DNA of 64,000 bases from an uncultured Bacteroidota bacterium (GCA_902614065.1 CACMJT010000001.1:94501-158500), one strand, 5' to 3'. Numbered from the stretch's first letter, positions 45,788-54,856 are shown. Numbers and translations: made by a program. The notes: a model not told the origin generated them from the sequence alone.

Positions 45788-46272
45788 CTGTACTGTTTTG
45801 GGAAGAAAAAAGAAAAACTATTACATTTTTCAATTTCAGTCCACAAAGATACATTAAATTCAAAAATCAACATTCCGCAAGTAGGGACATGTAAATTGAA
45901 TCTGTTTGCAAAATCATTGACCAAAAAGTTGCAAGAATTATTATGAGTAAAGATTAATACTGTAGATAGCTTTTTATTTAAATTTTTAATAAATGATTTG
46001 ACGCCATTTCCGCTAAAATCATATAATTCATCAACCTCTAAACAATCTAAATTGAATAGAAACTTAGATCTTTCTCTAAAAATCCTCGAGGTTTCAATTG
46101 TTCTTTTTGCAATGCTTGTATATATAATTTCTGGCCGTAAATCTTGGGAGTCAAATATTTTGGAAATTATCTTGGCATCATTTACTCCTCTAGTCGAAAT
46201 TGGTCTATCTAGATCAGATGTGTTATTTGACCAATCAGATTTTGCATGACGAATTATAATAATTTTTTTCAA
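45784..46272 (-). CDS. sixA: Histidine phosphatase family protein (SixA-like)
   Basis: A 162-residue member of the phosphoglycerate mutase-like superfamily. The catalytic RHAKSDW is at residues 8-14, SIAKRTIETSRI lies near 55 and the second histidine is in VLIFTHNNSCNFLV. SixA dephosphorylates phosphohistidine in signalling proteins. The substrate here is unknown, and the link to ppk is positional, with 4-bp overlaps on both sides. Confidence 0.85.
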   Translation of the reverse strand: MKKIIIIRHAKSDWSNNTSDLDRPISTRGVNDAKIISKIFDSQDLRPEIIYTSIAKRTIETSRIFRERSKFLFNLDCLEVDELYDFSGNGVKSFIKNLNKKLSTVLIFTHNNSCNFLVNDFANRFNLHVPTCGMLIFEFNVSLWTEIEKCNSFSFFFPKQYR

Positions 46273-46907
46273 GGACTTAATCTCTTAATTTCCCAAGAAT
46301 TATTTTTTGATTTTGAAAAAACAATTCTATCATGTAATCTATTACTTCTACCCTGCCAGAATTCAAACTCATTAATTTCAACAAAAAACCCTCCCCAATT
46401 GATTGGTCTTTTAATTTTTACTTTACTTTTTTTTATTCTTTCAAACTTTTCCTCAATATATTGCCTGTTTGGAATTTCTTTGCTTTGGTTAGAGCTTAAC
46501 GCTCCAATCTGACTATCTAAAGGTCTTGAATAGAAATAATCATCAGAATCTTTTCCAGAAATCTTTGAGCAAATACCATTTATAATTAATTGCTTTTCCA
46601 GAGAAGGCCAGAAAAATGATAAACAAACATTTTTATTTTTTTTAATTGATTCACCCTTTTTGCTGTCATAATTTGTAAAAAAGACAATACCATTTTGTTT
46701 GAGTTTTTTCATCAAAACAACTCTATTTCTTGGTTCATTTTTTTTGTTCACAGTACTTAATGTAAAAGCATTAGGCTCATCAATTTTGTCATCATCCTCA
46801 GCCATCTTCAACCAAATTTTGAATAAATCAAAAGGGTCTTTAACAAGCTCTTCCTCTAAAAGACTGTATTTCGTATAATTTTTTCTATAATTTGAAAAAT
46901 CTTTCAC
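46269..46907 (-). CDS. pdxH: Pyridoxamine 5'-phosphate oxidase
   Basis: An FMN enzyme producing pyridoxal phosphate (212 residues, the family length). NRVVLMKKLKQNGIVFFTNYDSKKG is the FMN-binding segment (about residues 58-82), SNQSKEIPNRQ is near 140 and the C-terminal WQGRSNRLHDRIVF and WEIKRLSP match PdxH. It overlaps sixA by 4 bp. Confidence 0.95.
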   Translation of the reverse strand: MKDFSNYRKNYTKYSLLEEELVKDPFDLFKIWLKMAEDDDKIDEPNAFTLSTVNKKNEPRNRVVLMKKLKQNGIVFFTNYDSKKGESIKKNKNVCLSFFWPSLEKQLIINGICSKISGKDSDDYFYSRPLDSQIGALSSNQSKEIPNRQYIEEKFERIKKSKVKIKRPINWGGFFVEINEFEFWQGRSNRLHDRIVFSKSKNNSWEIKRLSP

Positions 46908-46919
46908 TTTGATATAAAA

Positions 46920-47213
46920 TTAATCAATTTCTCTCTCAATTTCTTCAATTTGAATTATGTCTTTTGCTTCTTGAATTGTTGGGGAAAAAGAAAATTTGTT
47001 TATATCCGAGTTTGTAAGTTTATTTGATAATATGATAATTGATTTATTTTTCAGATTCACATACGAGTTGAAAGTATTTTCATGAAATAAGTTAAAATCA
47101 TTAAAGTCCTCAAATTCGACAATTAAGTTAGTTGAAAACTTGAAAATCAAGTTTTTTAAATTTTCAGAATCCAATCCTTTTTTTATAATCAGTGAAGAAT
47201 AGTTTATACTCAC
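46920..47213 (-). CDS. Small flavobacterial protein of unknown function (often mislabelled ribonuclease Z)
   Basis: A 97-residue protein. The ending FSPTIQEAKDIIQIEEIERE matches a small family regularly found downstream of pyrB in flavobacteria, sometimes carried in databases as ribonuclease Z. It has no metallo-beta-lactamase HxHxDH motif and is far too short for RNase Z. The alternating strand/helix pattern suggests a STAS-like fold. It overlaps pyrB by 4 bp. Confidence 0.75.
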   Translation of the reverse strand: MSINYSSLIIKKGLDSENLKNLIFKFSTNLIVEFEDFNDFNLFHENTFNSYVNLKNKSIIILSNKLTNSDINKFSFSPTIQEAKDIIQIEEIEREID

Positions 47214-48136
47214 AATTTTGATGCTAGTAAATATAAAACTGCCATCCGAACTGCAACACCATTTTCAACTTGATCTAAAATCACGGTTCTTCCTGAGTCA
47301 ATCAAGTCAGTCGATAGTTCTACTCCGCGATTAATCGGACCTGGATGGGTTATTATTATATCCTTGTCACATTGACTTAACTTATTAAGGTTTAGTCCAA
47401 ACTGTTTGGCGTACTCGCGTGTTGTTGGAAAATAACTTTGATTCATTCTTTCATTTTGAATTCTCAACATGCTTGCAACATGACACCATTTTAGTCCATT
47501 TTCAAGTGAGGGTTCATACTCAACACCTAATGTCTTGATATATTTTGGAATCAATGATAGTGGCCCACAAACTTTGACATTAGCACCTAGCTTTTTAAAA
47601 ACTAAAATATTTGAAAGTGCTACCCTTGAATGCAAAATGTCACCTACAATCAAGATATTTTTATTTGAAAAATCCTTTAGTTTTGATTTTAATGTAAAAG
47701 CATCGAGGAGAGCTTGAGTTGGGTGTTCGTGACAACCATCCCCAGCATTAATTATACATGATTTAACATTTTTGGATAAGAAAACACTTGCTCCAGGACT
47801 GGGATGTCTAATTACAATCATATCAACCTTCATGGAAAGAATATTGTTGACTGTATCAGCCAAGGTTTCCCCCTTTTTGATTGATGAACCACTAGAGCTG
47901 AAATTTACTACATCAGCTGATAATCTTTTTTGAGCTAATTCGAACGAAATTTTAGTTCTAGTACTATTTTCAAAAAATAAATTTGCAATTGTTATATCTC
48001 GCAAACTAGGTACTTTTTTAATTTTTCTATTAATAACTTCCTTAAAAGTTTCAGCTGCATCAAAAATGGAGTAAATATCTTCAAGACTTATGTATTTAAT
48101 ACCCAATAAATTTGAAACCGATAATTTATTTTTCAT
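47210..48136 (-). CDS. pyrB: Aspartate carbamoyltransferase catalytic subunit
   Basis: The first committed step of pyrimidine synthesis (308 residues). Carbamoyl-phosphate site FFENSTRTKISFELAQKRL (about residue 52), GDGCHEHPTQALLDAF (about 130) and ITHPGPINRGVEL (about 262) are all present. It overlaps pyrR by 11 bp. No pyrI is adjacent. Confidence 0.97.
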   Translation of the reverse strand: MKNKLSVSNLLGIKYISLEDIYSIFDAAETFKEVINRKIKKVPSLRDITIANLFFENSTRTKISFELAQKRLSADVVNFSSSGSSIKKGETLADTVNNILSMKVDMIVIRHPSPGASVFLSKNVKSCIINAGDGCHEHPTQALLDAFTLKSKLKDFSNKNILIVGDILHSRVALSNILVFKKLGANVKVCGPLSLIPKYIKTLGVEYEPSLENGLKWCHVASMLRIQNERMNQSYFPTTREYAKQFGLNLNKLSQCDKDIIITHPGPINRGVELSTDLIDSGRTVILDQVENGVAVRMAVLYLLASKL

Positions 48137-48680
48137 TCTGTAAAATATAGACTGATCCCTCTTTATTATTTTTATCCCACTTTACTTCAACCCTCTGGTT
48201 ATTGATTGAATCAACTTTAACACCGTAATAATCAGGCTGAATTGGTAGGTGCCTGGAAAAACGCCTATCAACTAGACTTAATAATTCAACCTTTTTAGGC
48301 CTTCCAAATGATTGAAGTGCTGCCAAAGCTGCGGTAACACTTCTGCCTGTGTACAAGACATCGTCAATTAATATCACTGATTTATCTTCAATAAAGAAGT
48401 CAATTGATGTTTTATTTGGACTAAGAATTTTATTTTTTCTACCAAAATCATCTCTAAAAAAAGTAATGTCAAGAAAACCAAGGTCAATATTTTTTATTTT
48501 ATATTCAGTAATTAAAATATCTTTTAATTTTTCTGCAAGAATTTTTCCTCTTGGTTGGACACCTATCAATACAGCATTTTCAAAATGATTATGGTTTTCG
48601 AAAAGTTGACTAGCAAGACGCCTTAGAATTAAAGACAGTTTTGAAGTGTTTAAAATTTTTTTTGCATTAAATGCGCACAT
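48126..48680 (-). CDS. pyrR: Bifunctional pyr regulator / uracil phosphoribosyltransferase
   Basis: A PRPP-binding protein of about 184 residues with VILIDDVLYTGRSVTAAL (PRPP loop, about residue 100) and VLIGVQPRGKILAEKL. In Bacillus PyrR is an RNA-binding attenuator. I see no anti-terminator structure in the very short leader here, so a regulatory role is unproven. I take the ATG at 48680, since the preceding TTG lies 4 bases from the promoter element. Confidence 0.92.
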   Translation of the reverse strand: MCAFNAKKILNTSKLSLILRRLASQLFENHNHFENAVLIGVQPRGKILAEKLKDILITEYKIKNIDLGFLDITFFRDDFGRKNKILSPNKTSIDFFIEDKSVILIDDVLYTGRSVTAALAALQSFGRPKKVELLSLVDRRFSRHLPIQPDYYGVKVDSINNQRVEVKWDKNNKEGSVYILQNEK

Positions 48681-48687
48681 CAAAGCG

Positions 48688-48695
48688 CAAATGTA
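48688..48695 (-). promoter_or_regulatory. -7 element (TACATTTG) of the pyrR-to-ppx operon
   Basis: A TAnnTTTG match on the minus strand, 7 bases before the pyrR ATG. All seven downstream genes overlap or nearly touch, so this may be the only promoter of the operon. Confidence 0.5.
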
Positions 48696-48712
48696 ACAAA
48701 AATTTAAAAATA

Positions 48713-49963
48713 TTAGTGAGCTTTATATTTTTCTGAGATTTTTCTGTAATAACCACCAGTAAGTTTTTCTCTAATTTCAGAAAATGAATTTAAGGTTTCA
48801 TCGATATCCTCAACGGTATGTGTAGCTGTTGGAATTAATCTCAAAAGAATTAACCCTTTGGGTATAACTGGATAAACAACAATAGAACAAAAAATATTAT
48901 ATTTTTCTCTTAAATCTTTTACTAATACCATGGCCTCTGGAACGTCACCTTTGAGAAAAACAGGAGTAACACAACTTTGCGTCTTACCAATATCAAACCC
49001 TCTTTTCTTCAAACCAGTCTGAAGCATTTTAACATTGTCCCATAGTTTTTTTTTGTGAACGGGTTCATTTCTGAGTATTTCTAATCTTTTTATCGCTCCT
49101 ACCACAAGTTGCATCTGTAATGATTTTGCAAACATCTGTGAACGCATATTATATTTTAAGAATTTTATAACTTGATTTGAGCCTGCGACAAATGCTCCAG
49201 TTGAAGCCATAGACTTAGCAAATGTTGCAAAGTATACATCAATTTCGCTCATTACACCTTGCTCTTCACCAACACCAGAACCTGTTTGACCTAATGTTCC
49301 AAAGCCGTGAGCATCATCAACAAGGAGTCTAAAATCAAACTGTTTTTTTAGCTTTACTATTTCTTTTATTTTTCCTTGCTCACCTCTCATCCCAAAAACT
49401 CCTTCCGAAATGACCAAAATTCCACCACCAGTTTTTTCAACTATATTTTGAGCTCGTTTAAGGTTAGTTACTAGACTTTCTATATCATTGTGCTTAAAAG
49501 TGAATCTTTTACCTAGATGTAATCTAACACCATCAACAATACATGCGTGAGCATCGACATCGTAAACAATGACATCATTTTTTGATACCAAAGTATCAAC
49601 TATTGATAAAATTCCTTGGTAACCAAAGTTGAGTACATATGCGCTTTCTTTCTTCACAAAATCCGCAAGTTGATTTTCTAATTTTTCATGCATTGAAGTA
49701 TGGCCTGACATCATTCTAGCACCCATCGGGTATGCAGATCCGTACTTTGCTGCTGCCTCAGAATCTATTTTTCTAACTTCTGGGTGATTAGATAGTCCAA
49801 GATAGTCATTGACACTCCATGTAATAACTTCTCTTCCATTGAACTTCATTCTATTGGATATTTTACCCTCAAGTTTTGGAAAAACAAAATAACCCTCAGC
49901 AATGCTAGCCCACTTACCAAGTGGGCCCATACTCTTGTTAAATTTTTCAAATAAATCAGACAT
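48713..49963 (-). CDS. capB: Alpha-oxoamine synthase, probable cysteate-C-fatty acyltransferase (CapB-like)
   Basis: A 416-residue fold-type I PLP enzyme of the serine palmitoyltransferase/KBL/AONS family, joining an acyl thioester to an amino acid with loss of CO2. VNDYLGLSNHPEV (about residue 51), LVDDAHGFGTLG (about 214-225) and PLP lysine K250 in FATFAKSMAST are visible. It lies 3 bases after a cysteine-synthase-like gene. That pairing is the arrangement described for capA/capB of capnine sulfonolipid synthesis, so cysteate is the likely amino acid. Serine palmitoyltransferase or KBL remain alternatives. Confidence 0.75.
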   Translation of the reverse strand: MSDLFEKFNKSMGPLGKWASIAEGYFVFPKLEGKISNRMKFNGREVITWSVNDYLGLSNHPEVRKIDSEAAAKYGSAYPMGARMMSGHTSMHEKLENQLADFVKKESAYVLNFGYQGILSIVDTLVSKNDVIVYDVDAHACIVDGVRLHLGKRFTFKHNDIESLVTNLKRAQNIVEKTGGGILVISEGVFGMRGEQGKIKEIVKLKKQFDFRLLVDDAHGFGTLGQTGSGVGEEQGVMSEIDVYFATFAKSMASTGAFVAGSNQVIKFLKYNMRSQMFAKSLQMQLVVGAIKRLEILRNEPVHKKKLWDNVKMLQTGLKKRGFDIGKTQSCVTPVFLKGDVPEAMVLVKDLREKYNIFCSIVVYPVIPKGLILLRLIPTATHTVEDIDETLNSFSEIREKLTGGYYRKISEKYKAH

Positions 49964-49966
49964 TTT

Positions 49967-51007
49967 TTACTTTATATATTCAATTGATGAAAATTGCTCC
50001 TTTGTTCTATTTATGCTAAATCCTTGTTCCTCCATCCACTGATCACTATAAATTTTACTCATGTATCTGGAACCATGATCACAAAAAATTGATACGACAA
50101 CACTGTCACTTTCAAAAATATTATTCTTATTAAGTTGATTTAAGGCTTGTAAACATGCTCCGGATGTATAACCAACAAACAAACCTTCTTTGCACGCAAT
50201 TTCTCTAGCACAGTGTGCACTTTCTTCATCACCAACCTTTTCATAATGATCTATGACTTTAAAATCAGTTGATGTTGGAATTAAATTTTTTCCCATTCCC
50301 TCAATTCTATAAGGGTAAATCTCGGATTCGTCAAACTCACCAGTTTCATGAAATTTTTTCAATACCGACCCAAATGCATCAACACCAATAATTTTAATGT
50401 TTTTATTTTTTTCTTTCAAGAACCTACCTATTCCAGAAATTGTACCACCAGTACCACTACTAGCAATAAGATGAGTTATTTTACCATTTGTTTGTTCCCA
50501 TATTTCTGGTCCTGTTGTTTGATAATGAGCATCAATATTTAAATCATTGAAATATTGATTTACATAGAAAGAATCTTTAATTTCTTCACTTAACCTTTTC
50601 GCTACTTGATAATATGACCTACTATCGTCAGCCGCTACATTTGCTGGACAAACATAAACTTTTGCACCCATTGACTTCAACATGTCAATTTTATCAATTG
50701 ATGATTTTGATGAAACGGCAACAATACATTTGTATCCTTTAACCATTGCAATCATTGAAAGACTAAAACCTGTATTTCCTGAACTAGTCTCAATTATTGT
50801 TGAATGCTTATCAATTAAACCAGATTCCTCAGCCTTGTTGATTATGTGTAGAGCAATTCTGTCCTTGTTGGAGTGTCCTGGGTTATAGGCTTCATATTTA
50901 CAAAAGTGCGTCCCATTAAAATCTTTAGTTGTTTTATTTAACCTAATAAGAGGAGTTTTCCCAATTAGAGAAAGTATATTTTCGTGGGCATTAAAACCTT
51001 GTTTCAT
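49967..51007 (-). CDS. capA: Cysteine synthase-like PLP enzyme, probable cysteate synthase (CapA-like)
   Basis: A fold-type II PLP enzyme of about 346 residues. PLP lysine K48 lies in NPGHSNKDRIA, ETSSGNTGFSLSM is the substrate loop (about residue 78) and SSGTGGTISGIG the phosphate loop (about 185). The HSNKD context differs from the PSGSVKDR of ordinary cysteine synthases. It directly precedes the acyltransferase gene, so I favour cysteate synthase from a serine derivative and sulfite. A cystathionine beta-synthase-like role cannot be excluded. ATG at 51007; the TTG at 51028 is within the promoter element. Confidence 0.7.
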   Translation of the reverse strand: MKQGFNAHENILSLIGKTPLIRLNKTTKDFNGTHFCKYEAYNPGHSNKDRIALHIINKAEESGLIDKHSTIIETSSGNTGFSLSMIAMVKGYKCIVAVSSKSSIDKIDMLKSMGAKVYVCPANVAADDSRSYYQVAKRLSEEIKDSFYVNQYFNDLNIDAHYQTTGPEIWEQTNGKITHLIASSGTGGTISGIGRFLKEKNKNIKIIGVDAFGSVLKKFHETGEFDESEIYPYRIEGMGKNLIPTSTDFKVIDHYEKVGDEESAHCAREIACKEGLFVGYTSGACLQALNQLNKNNIFESDSVVVSIFCDHGSRYMSKIYSDQWMEEQGFSINRTKEQFSSIEYIK

Positions 51008-51025
51008 ACAAAGCGTAATAGGCTG

Positions 51026-51033
51026 CAAATTTA
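51026..51033 (-). promoter_or_regulatory. -7 element (TAAATTTG) of the capA-capB pair
   Basis: TAAATTTG on the minus strand, 18 bases before the capA ATG and inside the gap to the threonine aldolase gene. Confidence 0.5.
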
Positions 51034-51048
51034 GTTAAAAAAAATTAG

Positions 51049-52089
51049 TTACTTCAAAAGATTATCTGAGTGAATTTCTGAAAGCAAGTTCATAAATTTT
51101 TCATGATGTTCAGACGTGTAATCTAAATGAGTAACTAGTCTTAATTTGTTATCTCCCATACCAATCAATTGTACACCATTGTGATTCATAAAATTTATAA
51201 AATCTTTTGTAGAAAATTGTTCTTTATTTTTGAAAATAATTATATTGGTTTCAACAGGGTAGACCTCCTCAACAAAATATAGTTTCCGAAGTAAATTAGA
51301 TATTTCCCTAGCCCTAACATGGTCTTGATGCAATTTCTGAATATTGTTTTCGAGTGCATATAATCCACATGCTGCAAGATAGCCTGATTGCCTCATTCCG
51401 CCACCAAGAATTTTTCTGATTTTCATTGTTTTTTTTAAATACTTTTCCTTAAAAATTAAAACTGAACCAACAGGACATCCAAGTCCTTTACTTAAACAAA
51501 CCGATATTGTATCAAATAATTTTCCGAAGTCAGAATAATCATAACCACTTTCAACACAAGCATTCCAAATTCTAGCCCCATCTAGATGAAATTTTAAATT
51601 GTTTTCAATACAAGTTTCTTTTATTTTTTTTATTTCATCCAAGTCCCAACATGCTCCTCCTCCTTTATTTGTAGTATTCTCAACACATACCAAAGATGTT
51701 TTTGGGCTATGATAAAAGTCAGGGGGGTTTATTGCAGCCTCAACATCCGAATAATTAAATAAACCCCTGGGTTTATCAATTAATTTACAAGATACACCAG
51801 AATTAAAACTAACACCACCACCTTCATAATTGTAAACATGAGCATATTTACTACATATTAATTGATCTCCAGGGCTGGTTAGTATATTTATGGCAGTTTG
51901 ATTGGCCATTGTTCCAGAGGGAAAAAATAAAGCATGATCCATCCCAAACATATCAGAAACTTTTTTTTCAAGTTTGTTTACTGTTGGATCTTCCTTAAAA
52001 ACATCATCACCAACTTTGCAGTTAATCATGAAATTTATCATTTCATTGGATGGTTTTGTTACAGTATCACTAATTAAATTTATTTGCAT
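51049..52089 (-). CDS. ltaE: Low-specificity L-threonine aldolase
   Basis: A 346-residue PLP enzyme (beta-eliminating lyase group) splitting threonine to glycine and acetaldehyde. LISDTVTKPS at the start, HLDGARIWNA (about residue 167) and PLP lysine in SVCLSKGLGCPVGS (about 195) are characteristic. It stands 41 bp from capA and may be transcribed separately from it. Confidence 0.92.
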   Translation of the reverse strand: MQINLISDTVTKPSNEMINFMINCKVGDDVFKEDPTVNKLEKKVSDMFGMDHALFFPSGTMANQTAINILTSPGDQLICSKYAHVYNYEGGGVSFNSGVSCKLIDKPRGLFNYSDVEAAINPPDFYHSPKTSLVCVENTTNKGGGACWDLDEIKKIKETCIENNLKFHLDGARIWNACVESGYDYSDFGKLFDTISVCLSKGLGCPVGSVLIFKEKYLKKTMKIRKILGGGMRQSGYLAACGLYALENNIQKLHQDHVRAREISNLLRKLYFVEEVYPVETNIIIFKNKEQFSTKDFINFMNHNGVQLIGMGDNKLRLVTHLDYTSEHHEKFMNLLSEIHSDNLLK

Positions 52090-52146
52090 GACGGTAAATA
52101 TAATTTATGATGATTTTAAAAACAATTAATTATTTAAATTTACCTA

Positions 52147-53230
52147 GTGGTAACAACAGATCAAATTAAAGATTTAATTGAACGCCTAGGTGCTTTAAGG
52201 AGGTATCTTTGACCTTGAAGAGAAAAACAAAATCATTTCAGAACTAGAAAGTCAAACTATTCAGGACGATTTTTGGAAAAATTCTAGAGTGGCTCAACAG
52301 ATTTTAAAAAAACTAAGTTTAACTAAAAATAAGGTTTCACAGTTTAAAGAAACAGCAGAACTTTGTGATGAGCTTGAGGTTCTTTTTGAGTTTTTTAAAA
52401 ATAAGGAAATTGAGGAGGATGAAATCAACAAGGCATTTAATAAGGCTAAAAACAGTTTAGAATCCCTCGAGTTTAAAAACATGCTTTCGGCTGAAGGTGA
52501 TGAAATGTCTGCAGTTATTCAAATAACTGCAGGTGCTGGAGGAACTGAAAGTTGTGATTGGGCTCAAATGATTTCAAGAATGTATTTGATGTGGTGTGAA
52601 AAAAGAAACTTTAAAACGAAAGAATTAAATTGTGTCGATGGTGATGTCACTGGCATAAAAACAATTACTATTCAAATTGATGGGGAATATTGTTTTGGAT
52701 GGCTCAAGGGTGAAAATGGTGTGCACAGGCTTGTACGTATCTCCCCTTTTGATAGCAATGCAAAAAGACATACATCATTTGCATCAGTCTATGTTTATCC
52801 TTTGGTTGATGACAGTATAGAAATCGAGATAAATAATTCTGATATTATGTGGGAAACAATGAGATCAAGTGGAGCGGGTGGACAGAGTGTAAATAAAATT
52901 GAAACAGCCGTCAGGCTTACTCACAAGCCAACAGGTATAATAATTGAGAATTCAGAAACAAGATCACAACTTGATAACAAAAATAAAGCAATCTTACTCC
53001 TAAAATCTCAGCTTTATGAAATAGAATTAAATAAAAAAATTCAAGCAAGAAAGAAAATTGAGGAAAGTAAAAAGAAAATTGAGTGGGGGTCTCAAATAAG
53101 AAACTACGTTCTTCACCCATATAAAATGGTAAAAGATGTTAGAACAAATACTGAAACCACTGATGCATCAAGCGTTTTAGATGGAAATATAGAGGAATTT
53201 TTGAAATCTTATCTTTTGACTTTGAACTAA
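52147..53230 (+). CDS. prfB: Peptide chain release factor 2, with programmed +1 frameshift
   Basis: RF2 ends translation at UGA and UAA. The first 21 codons start at GTG 52147 and lead to AGGAGG TAT CTT TGA C: an in-frame UGA at 52210-52212 preceded by a Shine-Dalgarno-like stimulator. After a +1 shift on CTT, translation continues at GAC 52211 to 53230, giving about 360 residues. The body carries the SPF stop-recognition tripeptide ([14 protein letters not shown]) and the catalytic GGQ in [11 protein letters not shown]. The shift makes RF2 autoregulatory, since low RF2 favours slippage. A start at 52289 would miss the N-terminus. Confidence 0.93.
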
Positions 53231-53232
53231 TA

Positions 53233-53466
53233 TCATTTACTTTTTTTTCTTTCTTTAAGCCACTCAAAAAAAGAGCCTGTCACCCAATATGGTATTATAA
53301 AGGTTAGTAGTAAAATCATTAACCAAAATCCAATTGTAACAACCGTCATAAATAGTAAGAAACCAAGATATTGATCAAATTCAAACATATTTATAAAGAT
53401 ATAAAATAAGGACCAAAGAATTCCTTCAAAAAAAAAATACTTTATCAACAATTCGTAAATTTGCAT
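53233..53466 (-). CDS. Small membrane protein of unknown function (77 residues)
   Basis: From ATG 53464-53466 the product begins MQIYELLIKYFFFEGILW and contains two to three hydrophobic segments, ending in a basic tail (FFEWLKERKKSK). Its start codon is one base from the divergent fumC ATG, and the fumC -7 element lies inside its first codons. I know no function; the membrane-protein composition supports it being real. Confidence 0.55.
   Translation of the reverse strand: MQIYELLIKYFFFEGILWSLFYIFINMFEFDQYLGFLLFMTVVTIGFWLMILLLTFIIPYWVTGSFFEWLKERKKSK
53456..53463 (+). promoter_or_regulatory. -7 element (TAAATTTG) of fumC
   Basis: TAAATTTG ends 4 bases before the fumC ATG, implying a leaderless message. 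It lies within the first codons of the divergent small membrane protein gene. Confidence 0.5.
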
Positions 53467-53467
53467 T

Positions 53468-54856
53468 ATGGGAAAAAAGTTTAGAGTTGAATCTGACACA
53501 CTTGGTGAAGTAAAAATTCCAGAAAATTCTCTCTGGGGACCACAAACTCAAAGATCAATAAATAATTTTAAAATTGGCCAGCCTGGTTCAATGCCCACGG
53601 AGATTATTCATTCATTTGCAATTTTAAAAAAATCATGTGCAATTTCAAATAATGAGTTGTCGAATCTTGAAAAAAAGAAGATGAAATTGATTATAGAAGT
53701 ATGTGATGAAATTTTAAAGAATAAGCATAATAAAGAATTTCCACTTGTCATTTGGCAAACTGGATCTGGAACTCAAACTAACATGAACGTCAATGAGGTC
53801 ATATCAAACAGAGCTAATATATTGTCGGGTAAATCACTTAATGATTCAAAATATATAAAAGCCAATGATGAGATAAATATGTCTCAATCCTCCAATGATA
53901 CATTTCCAACTGTTACTAATATTGCTGTAACAAAGCTCGTATATGAAAAACTGATACCGTCTACTGAGTCGTTTATTAAAATTCTTAATAAAAAGGTAAA
54001 GGAATTTAGCAAGGACATTAAAATTGGTAGAACCCATATGATGGATGCAACTCCAATAAGCTTAGGTCAAGAATTTTCTGGCTATGAATCACAAATGAAG
54101 CACGGCTTGAAAGCTTTGAAAAATACTTTAAAACACTTAAAAGAATTAGCCATTGGAGGCACAGCTGTAGGTACTGGACTTAATGCACCTGATGGATTTG
54201 ATGTTAGTGTGGTAAAAAATATTTCTGATTATACAAAAATCAATTTTGAGATTGCTGAAAATAAATTCGAAGCAATTGCATCTAATGATTCATTGGTTGA
54301 AACTCATGGAGCATTAAAACAAATCGCTGTTTCTCTTTTTAAAATTGCGAATGATATAAGACTTTTAGGAAGCGGACCAAGGTCCGGATTTTCAGAACTC
54401 ATTCTACCCGCAAATGAACCAGGAAGTTCGATCATGCCTGGAAAAGTTAATCCAACTCAATGTGAAGCTGTTTCTATGGTTTGTGCTCAGGTTCTTGGAA
54501 ACGACACAACTGTGAGTTTTGCAGGAAGTCAAGGTCACTTAGAGCTGAATGTCTATAAACCTGTTATTGCTCACAAACTAATTGAATCAATTCACTTGTT
54601 ATCTGATTCAATGGAGAGCTTTAATAAAAACTGCATAAGTGGATTAAAGGCAAACAAGACAAAAATTGCAGAACATCTCAACAACTCATTAATGCTTGTA
54701 ACAGCACTTAATAAAAAGATTGGTTACTACAGGGCTGCAGAGATCGCAAACAAGGCCCATGAAAATGGAACAACTCTTGAGGAAGAGGCAATAAAATCCG
54801 GGTATTTAACAAAGAAGCAATTTAAAGATTGGGTGAAGCCTGAAGATATGGTTTAA
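53468..54856 (+). CDS. fumC: Fumarate hydratase class II
   Basis: An iron-independent fumarase of 462 residues in the TCA cycle, hydrating fumarate to malate. TGSGTQTNMNVNEV (about residue 98), SQSSNDTFPT (about 138), GRTHMMDATP (about 186) and the signature GSSIMPGKVNPTQCE (about 318-332) are all present. It overlaps a small convergent gene by 4 bp. Confidence 0.96.
   Translation: MGKKFRVESDTLGEVKIPENSLWGPQTQRSINNFKIGQPGSMPTEIIHSFAILKKSCAISNNELSNLEKKKMKLIIEVCDEILKNKHNKEFPLVIWQTGSGTQTNMNVNEVISNRANILSGKSLNDSKYIKANDEINMSQSSNDTFPTVTNIAVTKLVYEKLIPSTESFIKILNKKVKEFSKDIKIGRTHMMDATPISLGQEFSGYESQMKHGLKALKNTLKHLKELAIGGTAVGTGLNAPDGFDVSVVKNISDYTKINFEIAENKFEAIASNDSLVETHGALKQIAVSLFKIANDIRLLGSGPRSGFSELILPANEPGSSIMPGKVNPTQCEAVSMVCAQVLGNDTTVSFAGSQGHLELNVYKPVIAHKLIESIHLLSDSMESFNKNCISGLKANKTKIAEHLNNSLMLVTALNKKIGYYRAAEIANKAHENGTTLEEEAIKSGYLTKKQFKDWVKPEDMV

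Noticed and set aside
52289-52291. GTG as the start of prfB
   Set aside because: It would remove the conserved RF2 N-terminus; the recoding site upstream explains the apparent break in the frame.
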